Shown: positions 19,598 to 28,502 of the stretch, piece after piece
Numbering within the stretch: position 1 is the stretch's first letter
How the letters are laid out: every line of letters begins with the position of its first letter
NCBI RefSeq assembly: GCF_036322585.1
Contig: NZ_AP024600.1
Coordinates: 620,001 to 684,000 of the forward strand
Length of the DNA stretch: 64,000 bases
Direction: 5' to 3'
DNA from: Luteolibacter sp. LG18
GTDB lineage: Bacteria > Verrucomicrobiota > Verrucomicrobiia > Verrucomicrobiales > Akkermansiaceae
Position numbers and translations under genes: made by a program
Notes under the pieces: model-generated
What the model saw: the letters and a program-made list of their open reading frames with translations, nothing else
Told to the model about the DNA's origin: nothing
Databases searched by the model: none

Positions 19598-21673
19598 ATG
19601 GTCGTCGAGGCCGTCCGCCAGTCCCTCTACCGACCGGAGAACGTCACCTCACAGAAATACACCGTCCCGCTCCGCGACGTGCCGCAGACGGTGACCGTGG
19701 TGCCAAAGAAGGTGATCGAGGACCAGGGGGCCACCAGCCTCACCGAAGTCCTCCGCAACGTGCCGGGCATTTCCATCCAGGCTGGCGAAGGCGGCGGTGC
19801 CAGCAGCACCGCGGGCGACATGTTCACCATGCGCGGCTTCAACGCCAGCAACAGCATCTTCGTCGATGGCGTCCGCGACGATGGCCTCGGCACCCGCGAC
19901 ACCTACAACCTCGAAGCCGTGGAAACCTTCCTCGGGCCGACAGGCTCGGACGTCGGCCGCGGCACCGCTTCCGGCTACGTGAACATGGCCACCAAGACTC
20001 CGAAGCTGGAGGACTTCTACGCCGGATCGGTGGCCTATGCCAGCGGCGACCGCTTCCGCAACACGGTGGACGTGAACCAGAGCCTGGCCTTCGGCGATGA
20101 AGGCTCCTGGACCCGCGGCACCGCCATGCGCCTCAACGGCCTCTACCAGTCCGGCGGCGTGGCAGGCCGCGATTACGTGGAGAAAAACAGTTGGGCCTTG
20201 GCCCCGTCCTTCGTGCTCGGCCTCGACACGCCGACGCGCGTGTTCCTCCAATACCAACACTCGGAGCAGGACAACCTGCCGGACTACGGCCTGCCCGCCC
20301 GCAACGGCTATCCGATCCCCGTTCCCCGCGACACCTACTACGGCAACGTCTACGCCGACTTCGACAACGTCACGCAGGATGCCGGGACGATCCGGATCGA
20401 ACATGACCTCAACGATCACATCACCATCCGCAACCAGACCCGCTACAGCGAGGCCGAGCGTTTCGCGGTGGTGAGCGGCCTCGGCTACAATGCCGGCACG
20501 AACACCGTGACCCGCAGCCGCCAGGGCAACGACCGCGAGAACAAGATCTTCTCGAACCAAACCAGCATCACCGCGAAATTCGACACCGGACCGCTCAAGC
20601 ACTCGCTCGTCGGCGGTCTCGAATACACCTGGGACGAGCAGTACAGCCCCACCATCACCGGGGTCGGCACCAATCCCACCGGCCTCCCCTACCCGTGGAT
20701 CCCGAATCCCTACCAGCCGATTGTCGGCTACAATCCGCAGCGCCATCCCACCTACCACACGATCGGCTCGACCGACACCGTGGGCACCTACCTCTTCGAC
20801 ACGATCGAGTTCGGTGAGCACTGGCAGCTCAGCGGCGGCGGCCGTTTCGACAGCTACAAGACCCGCTACACGGCTGTTTCCGCGACCTCCGCCAGCAATC
20901 CGGACGGCCTCGTTTACCAGACCTCGGATGATGTGCTCTTCAGTGGCAAGATCGCCCTGACCTACAAGCCGGTGAAGGAAGGCAGCATTTACCTCGGCTA
21001 CGGCACCTCGCAGACGCCTCCGGGCACCGCCAATTTCACCCTGAGCGAATCAGGCACCAACCAGAACAGCCCCAACCTCGATCCACAGGAGTCCACCAAT
21101 GTGGAACTCGGCGCGAAGTGGGACTTCTTCAAGTCCGCCCTCACCGTCACCGGCGCGGTCTTCCACACCGAGAACAAGAACGTCATCTACGCCCTGCCGA
21201 GCTCCGGCCCCACCACCGAGTACTCGGTGGACGGCGGCCAGGAGATCAACGGCGCCACCTTCGGCGTGGCGGGCAAGATCACCGAGGAATGGCAGGTGCT
21301 GGCCAACGCCACCATCATGCACGGTGAACTCGACCAAAAGGGAGCCGCCAACAACGGCAAGGACCTGACGCTGATGCCGAAGATCTCCGGCAGCCTCTGG
21401 ACCACCTACAAGCTGCCCTACAACTTCACGGTCGGCGCGGGCGTCCGTTACCAGGAGTCCGTTTTCGTCAACGCGGCGAACACCATCAAGGTGCCGAGCT
21501 ACGCGGTGGTGGACGCGATGGTGCAGTATGACTTCACCAAGGACATCAACGTCCGCGCCAACATCTACAACCTGCTGGACCGCGAGTACATCTCCAGCAT
21601 CAACAACAACGGCCAGCGCTACAATCCAGGCGCGCCCGCGTCGTTCATGATCAGCACCAACTTCAAGTTCTGA
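19598..21673 (+). CDS. TonB-dependent siderophore receptor (body, separated from its signal peptide)
   Basis: This 691-residue frame starts inside the gene at [16 protein letters not shown], so on its own it lacks an export signal. It has a plug domain ([50 protein letters not shown]) and a beta-barrel ending in Phe (MISTNFKF) for outer-membrane insertion. The family imports ferric siderophores using TonB/ExbBD energy. It is a paralogue of the receptor at 21868; the plug regions are nearly identical and the barrels diverge, suggesting different siderophores. A hairpin terminator follows at 21714. Confidence 0.88.
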   Translation: MVVEAVRQSLYRPENVTSQKYTVPLRDVPQTVTVVPKKVIEDQGATSLTEVLRNVPGISIQAGEGGGASSTAGDMFTMRGFNASNSIFVDGVRDDGLGTRDTYNLEAVETFLGPTGSDVGRGTASGYVNMATKTPKLEDFYAGSVAYASGDRFRNTVDVNQSLAFGDEGSWTRGTAMRLNGLYQSGGVAGRDYVEKNSWALAPSFVLGLDTPTRVFLQYQHSEQDNLPDYGLPARNGYPIPVPRDTYYGNVYADFDNVTQDAGTIRIEHDLNDHITIRNQTRYSEAERFAVVSGLGYNAGTNTVTRSRQGNDRENKIFSNQTSITAKFDTGPLKHSLVGGLEYTWDEQYSPTITGVGTNPTGLPYPWIPNPYQPIVGYNPQRHPTYHTIGSTDTVGTYLFDTIEFGEHWQLSGGGRFDSYKTRYTAVSATSASNPDGLVYQTSDDVLFSGKIALTYKPVKEGSIYLGYGTSQTPPGTANFTLSESGTNQNSPNLDPQESTNVELGAKWDFFKSALTVTGAVFHTENKNVIYALPSSGPTTEYSVDGGQEINGATFGVAGKITEEWQVLANATIMHGELDQKGAANNGKDLTLMPKISGSLWTTYKLPYNFTVGAGVRYQESVFVNAANTIKVPSYAVVDAMVQYDFTKDINVRANIYNLLDREYISSINNNGQRYNPGAPASFMISTNFKF

Positions 21674-21713
21674 TCCGGTTTCTGGATCCATTTTGGACAT
21701 CGGTTGCCCAAAA

Positions 21714-21756
21714 GGCCGCGTCCCTTCCCCTCCCCCAAGGAGGGGACGCGGCCACG
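21714..21756 (+). terminator. Hairpin after first TonB receptor gene
   Basis: GGCCGCGTCCC (21714-21724) pairs with GGGACGCGGCC (21743-21753); an inner CTCC/GGAG can extend the stem. There is no strong T-run, so termination is uncertain. Confidence 0.55.
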
Positions 21757-21795
21757 GGTGGAAACGACATTTCCAACAAAAAGGCTTGATGCGCT

Positions 21796-21814
21796 AATGA
21801 GACTCATTCTCATT
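21796..21814 (+). promoter_or_regulatory. Fur-like box upstream of second TonB receptor
   Basis: AATGAGACTCATTCTCATT is close to an inverted repeat and resembles the Fur consensus with AATGA/TCATT halves. It lies 53 bp before the ATG at 21868. The paired box at 19366 supports shared iron control. Confidence 0.65.
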
Positions 21815-21867
21815 TCCAGCCGCTTTCCGGCCTCCGGGAAGCAAGCCCGCTTTCCAAACCGAATTCC

Positions 21868-24105
21868 ATGACACCGAAATCCAATCTCCGCCCCCCCGTT
21901 TCAACACGGGAGGTGCTGGCGCTCAGTGCTTTCCTTGCCACCGGCACCACCCTCGCCGCCGATGCTCCAGCCCAGCCCGAGCAGAAGAAAGACGACAAGA
22001 AGCAGGAAGGCGAAGCCCAGTCCCTCGGTGACATGGTGGTCGAGGCCGTCCGCCAGTCCCTCTACAAGCCGGAGAAGCTCCAGACCACGAAGTACACGGT
22101 CCCACTCCGCGACGTGCCGCAGACCGTGACGGTGGTGCCGAAGGAAGTGATGAAGGAGCAAGGCTCCACCTCCCTTCGCGACGTGCTCAAGAATGTCCCG
22201 GGCATCACGATGCAGGCCGGTGAAGGTGGCGTCCCGAACGGAGACAACCTTTCCATCCGCGGCTTCAACGCCCGCACCGACCTCTTTGTGGACGGCGTCC
22301 GCGATTTCGGCGGCTACAGCCGCGATCCTTTCAATCTCGAATCCGTCGAGGTTTCCAAGGGCCCCTCTTCCTCCAATTCCGGCCGCGGCTCCACCGGCGG
22401 CTCCGTGAACCTCGCCAGCAAGACCCCGCATCTGGACAAGAACGCCTACGAGCTCATGCTCGGCGGCGGCTCGGACAACTACGGCCGCACCACCTTCGAC
22501 GTGAACCAGGCGATCCCCCAGATCCAGGGTGCCGCCTTCCGCGTCAACGGCATGTACCACACCCAGGACACCCCGGGTCGTGACCACGTCGATCAGGAAC
22601 GCTGGGGCATCGCTCCCTCGATCGCCTTCGGATTGGACACCGAGACCCGCTGGACGCTCAGCTACTTCTACCTCGGCCAGGACAACACCCCGGACAACGG
22701 TCTGCCGTGGGTGCCCCGCACCAGCAACAACACCGGCCTGACGCCGGGTATCCCTGCGGTCGATTTCAACAACTGGTACGGCGTGCTCAACCGCGACTAC
22801 GAGAAGATCGCCACCCACATGGCGACCTCCGTGTTCGAACACGACTTCAACGAGAAGCTGAAGTTCCGCAACACCACCCGCTTCGGCATCACCGACCGCG
22901 ACTCGATCACCACTTCGCCGCGCTTCGACAACACGCCGCCCTACCCGTCCGCCACGGTCCGCCGCACCGACTGGAAGACCCGCGACCAGGTCGACACCAT
23001 CCTCACCAACGTCGCCGAGCTGCGCTACGACTTCGAAACCGGACCGTTCAAGCACGAGCTGCTCGGCGGCTTCGAGGTGACCCGCGAGACCTCGAAGAAC
23101 TACAACCGGGTGGACGCCAACGCCGGTCTCCTCCAGGACACCAACCTCTATTACCCGAGCCCCTACATCCCGGGCTACTCCCCCGCCATCTATCGTGATG
23201 GCGCCGGTACGGACGTGACCTCCGACACCGTCGCCCTCTACGCCTTCGACACCATCAAGTTCGGCGAACAGTGGATGCTGAGCGGCGGTGTCCGCTACGA
23301 GGACTTCAGCACCGACTACCTCTCCACCACCGCGGCCCACGCCTATACCGCCCTCAGCCGCGAAGACCAGATGTACAGCTGGCGCGCGGCCCTCACCTAC
23401 AAGCCCTGCGACAACGGCAGCATCTACCTGGGCTACGGCACCTCGTTCAACCCGTCCGCGGAAGGCCTGACGCTGGCCAACACCGCCACGGCCACCAACA
23501 GCATCAACACCGATCCGGAGAAGAGCAACACCGTCGAGCTCGGTACCAAGTGGGACCTCTTCGACAAGAAGCTGCTCCTCACGGCCGCCATCTTCCAGAC
23601 GGACAAGACCAACGCCCGCACCGAAGACCCCACCAATAACGGCGACGTGGTCGTCCTGGACGGCGAACAGCGGGTGCGCGGCTTCGAAATCGGTGCGACC
23701 GGGGAAATCACCAAAACCTGGCGGGTCATCGGCGGTTACACCTACCTCGACAGCGAGATCACGAAGTCCAAGAACAAGCTGGAGGTTGGCAACCAGCTCA
23801 TGAACACGCCGGAGAACTCCTTCAACATCTGGTCGACGCATGACCTGCCGAAGGGCTTCACGATCGGCTACGGTGCCCAGTACACGGGCGAGCGCTTCAA
23901 CAACAACAACCGCTCCACCCGCCAGCTTGCCCCGGACTTCACCACCTTCGACGCGATGCTGTCCTACAAGGTGAACGACAACGTCACGCTTCGCCTGAAC
24001 GGCTACAATCTGGCCGACAAGGAGTACATCGATCGCCTCAGCGGCGGCCATTTCGTGCCGGGGACCGGCCGCTCGGTCGTCCTCAGCTCGACCTTCACGT
24101 TCTAA
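21868..24105 (+). CDS. TonB-dependent siderophore receptor
   Basis: A 745-residue outer-membrane receptor. The N-terminus ([19 protein letters not shown]) is a signal peptide ending near GTTLAADAP, followed by a charged Lys/Asp/Glu linker. The plug domain has [31 protein letters not shown] and [19 protein letters not shown]. The barrel ends in an aromatic residue (VVLSSTFTF). It should import a ferric siderophore using TonB energy. A Fur-like box precedes it. It lies between a frameshifted paralogue and a PiuC-type gene, the usual neighbourhood of iron-regulated receptors. Confidence 0.94.
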   Translation: MTPKSNLRPPVSTREVLALSAFLATGTTLAADAPAQPEQKKDDKKQEGEAQSLGDMVVEAVRQSLYKPEKLQTTKYTVPLRDVPQTVTVVPKEVMKEQGSTSLRDVLKNVPGITMQAGEGGVPNGDNLSIRGFNARTDLFVDGVRDFGGYSRDPFNLESVEVSKGPSSSNSGRGSTGGSVNLASKTPHLDKNAYELMLGGGSDNYGRTTFDVNQAIPQIQGAAFRVNGMYHTQDTPGRDHVDQERWGIAPSIAFGLDTETRWTLSYFYLGQDNTPDNGLPWVPRTSNNTGLTPGIPAVDFNNWYGVLNRDYEKIATHMATSVFEHDFNEKLKFRNTTRFGITDRDSITTSPRFDNTPPYPSATVRRTDWKTRDQVDTILTNVAELRYDFETGPFKHELLGGFEVTRETSKNYNRVDANAGLLQDTNLYYPSPYIPGYSPAIYRDGAGTDVTSDTVALYAFDTIKFGEQWMLSGGVRYEDFSTDYLSTTAAHAYTALSREDQMYSWRAALTYKPCDNGSIYLGYGTSFNPSAEGLTLANTATATNSINTDPEKSNTVELGTKWDLFDKKLLLTAAIFQTDKTNARTEDPTNNGDVVVLDGEQRVRGFEIGATGEITKTWRVIGGYTYLDSEITKSKNKLEVGNQLMNTPENSFNIWSTHDLPKGFTIGYGAQYTGERFNNNNRSTRQLAPDFTTFDAMLSYKVNDNVTLRLNGYNLADKEYIDRLSGGHFVPGTGRSVVLSSTFTF

Positions 24106-24131
24106 TCCCGATTTCGATTGGTTGCTTGAAC

Positions 24132-24165
24132 GGCTCCGCCTCTCTCGCGAGGGGCGGGGCCTTTC
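24132..24165 (+). terminator. Imperfect terminator hairpin after second TonB receptor
   Basis: GGCTCCGCCTCTC can pair with GAGGGGCGGGGCC (with G-U pairs) around loop TCGC, followed by TTT. It would attenuate transcription into the PiuC gene. Confidence 0.5.
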
Positions 24166-24208
24166 AGGTGCCGGGACCAGGCTTTCGGAACACTCACTCC
24201 CTCTCCCC

Positions 24209-24889
24209 ATGATCCTCTGCATCCCCGATGTCCTCACCGCCGAACAAGTGTCCGAGGCGCGCGCGCTCCTCGATGCCGCCGAATGGACGGACGGCAAGGG
24301 CACCGCCGGCTACCAAGCCAGCCAGGTGAAGGACAACATGCAGCTTCCGGTGAATCATCCGGTGGCCCGCCAGGTCGGCGAATGGATCCTCAAGGCGCTC
24401 TCCGCCAACCCGCTCTTCATGTCCGCGGCGCTGCCGCTGCATTTCCTGCCGCCGATGTTCAACCGCTACTCCGGCGGCCAGCAGTTCGGCACCCACGTGG
24501 ACGGCGCGATCCGCCAGATCCCCGGCACCCCGCACCGCATCCGCACCGACCTCTCCTGCACGCTGTTCTTCGCGCAGCCGGAGGAATACGACGGCGGCGA
24601 GCTCATCATCGAGGACACCTACGGCAGCAAGAGCGTGAAGCTCCCCGCCGGCCACCTGGTGCTCTACCCCTCCACCAGCCTCCACCATGTCACCCCGGTG
24701 ACCCGCGGCACCCGGCTGTGCTCCTTCTTCTGGCTCCAGAGCCTGATCCGCGACGACCAGCGGCGCTCGATGATGTTCGACATGGACGTCGCCATCCAGC
24801 GCCTCGCCGCGGACGTGCCCGGACACCCGTCCGGCGTCGCCCTCACCGGCGTCTACCACAACCTCCTCCGCCAATGGGCGGAAATGTGA
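24209..24889 (+). CDS. PKHD-type Fe(II)/2-oxoglutarate-dependent oxygenase, PiuC/YbiX family
   Basis: A 226-residue protein of the size usual for PiuC (YbiX). The iron-binding triad is visible as H96-x-D98 in GTHVDGAIR and His159 in YPSTSLHHV. The 2-oxoglutarate-binding Arg169 is in [10 protein letters not shown]. Family genes sit next to TonB-dependent siderophore receptors and are iron-regulated in Pseudomonas and E. coli; their exact substrate remains unclear. Here it follows the two receptors on the same strand. The start [14 protein letters not shown] fits the family. Confidence 0.9.
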   Translation: MILCIPDVLTAEQVSEARALLDAAEWTDGKGTAGYQASQVKDNMQLPVNHPVARQVGEWILKALSANPLFMSAALPLHFLPPMFNRYSGGQQFGTHVDGAIRQIPGTPHRIRTDLSCTLFFAQPEEYDGGELIIEDTYGSKSVKLPAGHLVLYPSTSLHHVTPVTRGTRLCSFFWLQSLIRDDQRRSMMFDMDVAIQRLAADVPGHPSGVALTGVYHNLLRQWAEM

Positions 24890-24980
24890 GATCCGGCCCC
24901 GTTTTTCCGGCAACCAACCGCCATTACTAGGGTTCTAGTAGAAAATCCGGGCGCCAGCGCGGAGATTCTCCCCTCTCCGT

Positions 24981-25011
24981 TTGGAATTTGAGATTTAGAA
25001 TTTAGGATTTT
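24981..25011 (+). repeat. AT-rich heptad repeat in front of the PepSY gene
   Basis: Four degenerate 7-bp units of the type GAATTTA follow each other in otherwise GC-rich DNA, ending 8 bp before the ATG at 25019. It could be the promoter region or a decayed intergenic repeat. Confidence 0.45.
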
Positions 25012-25018
25012 CCCTCCA

Positions 25019-26638
25019 ATGGTTCATCCCACCCTCCGCCGTTGCTTGTTCTGGGCCCACCTCGCCACCGGCGTGGTCGCCGGAATCGTCATCCTCATCC
25101 TGGCTGTCACCGGCATCCTGATGTCCTTCGAGACGCAGATCATCGGCCGGGCGGAATCCAAGATCGTCACGGCGAAAGCCCCCGCCACCGGCACGCCCGC
25201 GGGCCCCGAGGAACTGGTGGCGGCGTACAAAGCCTCCGGAACCAGCGGCCGCCCGACCACGCTGCTGCTCTCGTCCGATCCGGAAGATCCCGCCGTGTTC
25301 CAAGCCGGACGCGAGGGACGCCAGTTGTTCCATCCGGTCACCGGTGAATCCCTCGGCAAGGGCGCGGAGGGCACCCGCCGTTTTTTCCAAGTGGTGGTAT
25401 CCATCCACCGCTGGCTGACCTGGCCCGCTGCACGGCAAGAAGGACAGGCAGGCCAAGGCCCGGGAGGCCAGGCACCTGCCCGTGGTGAAGGCATGGGTGC
25501 GGGCCAAGGACGCCCGGAAGGCGGCCCAGGCGAGGGCCCGAACCAACCGCTCACCTGGCGCAATATCGGCGGCCAGATCACCGCCGCCGCATCTTTGGTG
25601 TTCGGTTTCTTGCTGCTCAGCGGCCTCGTCCTGTGGATCCCGCGGAAGTTCTCCAAGAAAGCCTTCAAGGCGGTGACCCTGCCGCAGCCGCGTCTCAAGG
25701 GCCGCGCCCGCGATTGGAACTGGCACAATCTCGCCGGTTTCTGGGCCGCGCCGTTCCTGCTGCTCATCATCCTCACCGGCACCATCATGGCCTACCCGTG
25801 GGCGAACCGCCTGATGTTCAAATCCGTGGGCGAGGAACCACCCGCACGCCAGGGACCTCCGGGCGGCGGCGAAGGCGGTGGCGCTCTCCGCGAAGGCGCA
25901 GCCCAAACCGAAAACCGCCCGCGTGGTGAAGGCCGTGAAGGTGGAGAACGCCGCCGTTCTCGCCCCGACGGAGCCGATGCCACCGGAGGCAATGGTGTCA
26001 CCATGGAAGGCGAGCGACGCGAACGCGGTCCGCGCCCCGAAGGTGGAGAAACCCCCATGGGCAATGGCGTCAGCATGGATGGCAATCGACCGCCCCGCGA
26101 GGGTGATGCCTCTGCCGGAGCTGAAGGCAGCGAGCGCCGCCGCCCCCGTGGGGAAGGTGGCGAAGGCTCCGCCATGGGCGGGGAAGGCGGTGGCCGCCGT
26201 GGCCGCAGCCAGCAGGAGAATCGTCCGATCGTGGCCGACGGCCTGAATCAGGCGCTCGACATCGCCAAGCAGGAAATGCCCGCGTGGGAAACCATCACCC
26301 TCGATCTCCCCGGCGACACCACCAAGCCGATCACCGCCACCCTCGCCGACGCGGGCCGTGGCCGTCCGGATCGCAAGGTGAAGGTCACTATCGACCGCGA
26401 AACCATGACGGTAACCGCCCGCGAGAACAGCTTCGAGAAGGCCACCACCGGCGGCAAGATGCGCCAGTTCGTGCGCTGGATCCACACCGGGGAAGCCGGT
26501 GGCGCGTTCGGACAATTCGTGGCCGCCCTCACCTGCGCCGCCACCGTGGTGCTGGTCTACACCGGGTTCGCCCTCGCCTGGCGCCGCCTCGCGGGGATGC
26601 TGAAGAACAAGCGCAAGAAGCCCGAGGCGGCCACCTGA
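25019..26638 (+). CDS. PepSY-associated transmembrane protein with Gly/Arg-rich insertion
   Basis: A 539-residue inner-membrane protein of the PepSY-TM family, often linked to siderophore uptake and suggested to reduce ferric siderophores. Helix 1 (about 13-35) follows LRRCLFWAHLATGVVAG; further helices lie at about 187-210, 237-262 (HNLAGFWAAPFLLLIILTG) and 495-520. VSIHRWLTW and WNWHNLAGFW carry the conserved histidines expected in this family. Two low-complexity Gly/Arg/Glu insertions are unusual: about residues 139-178, and about 275-403 in the periplasmic PepSY part. It is downstream of the receptors and PiuC on the same strand, so it is probably part of the iron locus. Confidence 0.82.
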   Translation: MVHPTLRRCLFWAHLATGVVAGIVILILAVTGILMSFETQIIGRAESKIVTAKAPATGTPAGPEELVAAYKASGTSGRPTTLLLSSDPEDPAVFQAGREGRQLFHPVTGESLGKGAEGTRRFFQVVVSIHRWLTWPAARQEGQAGQGPGGQAPARGEGMGAGQGRPEGGPGEGPNQPLTWRNIGGQITAAASLVFGFLLLSGLVLWIPRKFSKKAFKAVTLPQPRLKGRARDWNWHNLAGFWAAPFLLLIILTGTIMAYPWANRLMFKSVGEEPPARQGPPGGGEGGGALREGAAQTENRPRGEGREGGERRRSRPDGADATGGNGVTMEGERRERGPRPEGGETPMGNGVSMDGNRPPREGDASAGAEGSERRRPRGEGGEGSAMGGEGGGRRGRSQQENRPIVADGLNQALDIAKQEMPAWETITLDLPGDTTKPITATLADAGRGRPDRKVKVTIDRETMTVTARENSFEKATTGGKMRQFVRWIHTGEAGGAFGQFVAALTCAATVVLVYTGFALAWRRLAGMLKNKRKKPEAAT

Positions 26639-26651
26639 GCGCCCCAAAGAG

Positions 26652-26671
26652 TGGCTCCTCTCGAGGAGCCA
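26652..26671. terminator. Hairpin after the PepSY gene
   Basis: TGGCTCCTC-TC-GAGGAGCCA forms a 9-bp perfect inverted repeat 14 bp after the stop. There is no T-run, so its role as terminator is tentative. A second inverted repeat, TGGCGGA/TCCGCCA, lies nearby at about 26759-26778, after the stop of the convergent hydrolase gene. Confidence 0.5.
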
Positions 26672-26789
26672 TGCCTCAAACGACATCCCACCGCTCCGCG
26701 ACCATCGGAACCCGAAGGGAACCGATCATCACGGAGCCATGAGGTTCCTCCAGGAAATGGCGGACCGAAATCCGCCACTCCTTGAAGGA

Positions 26790-27515
26790 TTACAGATACT
26801 CCTTCAGCCACGCGTCCACCTCGTCAATGACCCGCGGATAGCTCGCGTCATCGAACACGTGGTCCGCGCCCTCGATTTCCACGAGATGCTTGTCGCACTG
26901 GGCGGCAGCATAGGCGTCCTCGCTGTCCAGCACCGGAATGATGTCGTCCTCCGTGCCGTGGACCAGCAGCCACGGCACCTCCACCTCAGCCGCCACGTCC
27001 AGCGTGTCGCCGATGGTCTGGAGATCGTCCACGTAGGCCTGGGTCAGCGGGAACGCGGGATCCTCCCACATCACCCCCTCACCCGGCACGATGTCATCGA
27101 ACTCCCGCTCGACGAAGTTCGCGGTGTAAACCATCCCGGAAAGCGTCACCAGCACACGGATGCGCGGATCGGCCGCGGTGGTGATCACGCCCACCGCTCC
27201 GCCCATGCTGTGACCGCAGTAGGCCACGCGGATGCCCTCCGGCAGCGCGTTGATCAGGTCGGTGAGATCTTCGGTTTCCTTCGTGATGGTCACATCCGCG
27301 AAGGTGCCCTCGGATTCACCGCTACCGGTGTAAGAAAAACGCAGGCACGGCCAGCCGCGCTTCGCCAGCCCCTCGGCCAGCGCCACCAGCAGCGGGCGGT
27401 CCTTGTTGCCGGTCACGCCATGGCCGAGCAGCACGAGGACATCCTCGCGCGGCGCGGGGTGGAAGGCGGTGTCGATGCGTTCGCCGTGGCGGTTGCGGAA
27501 TTCGGGAAGGTTCAT
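26790..27515 (-). CDS. Alpha/beta hydrolase
   Basis: A 241-residue cytoplasmic hydrolase starting MNLPEFRNRHGERID. The nucleophile elbow GHSMGG places Ser103. The acid is probably in HGTEDDIIPV and the His in GADHVFDD near the C-terminus, giving a Ser-Asp-His triad. LLGHGVTGNKDRP forms the oxyanion region. The fold is typical of short-chain esterases or acyl-peptidase-like hydrolases; substrate unknown. It starts 4 bp after the stop of the upstream dehydrogenase gene, so the two are co-transcribed. The open frame extends upstream to 27578, but that part overlaps the neighbour. Confidence 0.85.
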   Translation of the reverse strand: MNLPEFRNRHGERIDTAFHPAPREDVLVLLGHGVTGNKDRPLLVALAEGLAKRGWPCLRFSYTGSGESEGTFADVTITKETEDLTDLINALPEGIRVAYCGHSMGGAVGVITTAADPRIRVLVTLSGMVYTANFVEREFDDIVPGEGVMWEDPAFPLTQAYVDDLQTIGDTLDVAAEVEVPWLLVHGTEDDIIPVLDSEDAYAAAQCDKHLVEIEGADHVFDDASYPRVIDEVDAWLKEYL

Positions 27516-27519
27516 GGGA

Positions 27520-28407
27520 TCAAGCGGAGCGTCCGGGGAAAGTGATTTCGGCGATGCCGGATTTGTCGAGTTCGCCAAGACCGAGATCGATCAAGCGACG
27601 GTACTGCGCCTCGGTGGCGCGCGAAAGTGGAACCTCGACCCCGGCTTCCGCGGCGAGCGCGTTGGCGATGCCGCTGTCCTTCGCGGCGTGGCTGGCGGAG
27701 AAGAAACAATCGTGCTCACGGGCGATCATGTCGTCACCATCGGTTTCCAGCACCCGGGAATTCGCGCCGGTCTGGGAAAACACCTCCTTCAGCATCGCAA
27801 GGTCGAGCCCCAGAGCGGCTCCGAGCCCCAGTCCCTCGGCAAGACCCGCGGTGTTGATGTTCATCACCATGTTCACCAGCGCCTTCACCTTGGCCGCCTG
27901 GCCGACGCCGCCAACGTGGCGCAGCGAGGCCGACAAATCCTTCAAGATCGACTCCACCCGGCCGAACGTTTCCGCATCACCGCCCACCATCAGGTACAGC
28001 GTGCCATTGCGGGCCTGGGTGATGCTGGAGGCCATGCATGCCTCGAGCGCGGACGCACCCACCTCCTCGCACACCGCGGAAATCTCCTCGTGCACCGCCG
28101 GGCTGACGGTGGCGCAGTTCATGAACACCTTGCCGGTGGCATCGATCAGCAGGGAATCTCCCTCCTTGGCGAAAATCCCGCGCATCGCGGCATCATCCGT
28201 CACCACCGTGATCACCAGGTCCGCCGAAGCCGCCGTTTCCCGCAAGGTCCCCGGGGCACCGCAGCCCAGCTCGGTCGCCAGCGCCTGCGCCAGCTCATGC
28301 TTCACGTCATACACCGCACTGACGGTGTGACCGGTGTCCTTCAGCCGGCGGGCCATGTTCGCGCCCATGCGCCCCACACCCACCACCGCGATCGTTTCAA
28401 TTTTCAC
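27520..28407 (-). CDS. NAD(P)-dependent dehydrogenase, 3-hydroxyisobutyrate dehydrogenase family
   Basis: A 295-residue protein starting at a GTG (28407), read as MKIETIAVVGVGRMG. This puts the GxGxxG dinucleotide-binding motif at the very N-terminus, as in the family; longer starts up to 28470 are less likely. Family landmarks follow: the substrate-binding region near CMASSITQARNGTLYLMVGG, and the catalytic Lys segment GVGQAAKVKALVNMVM. The enzymes oxidise beta-hydroxyacids or reduce succinate semialdehyde/glyoxylate. Here the exact substrate is unknown. It is followed after 4 bp by an alpha/beta hydrolase gene, suggesting a joint catabolic or detoxifying role. Confidence 0.85.
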   Translation of the reverse strand: MKIETIAVVGVGRMGANMARRLKDTGHTVSAVYDVKHELAQALATELGCGAPGTLRETAASADLVITVVTDDAAMRGIFAKEGDSLLIDATGKVFMNCATVSPAVHEEISAVCEEVGASALEACMASSITQARNGTLYLMVGGDAETFGRVESILKDLSASLRHVGGVGQAAKVKALVNMVMNINTAGLAEGLGLGAALGLDLAMLKEVFSQTGANSRVLETDGDDMIAREHDCFFSASHAAKDSGIANALAAEAGVEVPLSRATEAQYRRLIDLGLGELDKSGIAEITFPGRSA

Positions 28408-28502
28408 GCCGCGATGATGGCGCAGGAACCGTGGGCTGTCCACGTCCGGAATGCATTCTCCGCCAGCCAAATCGCTGCCGGGGAAGCCTCATCCGATGGA
28501 AC

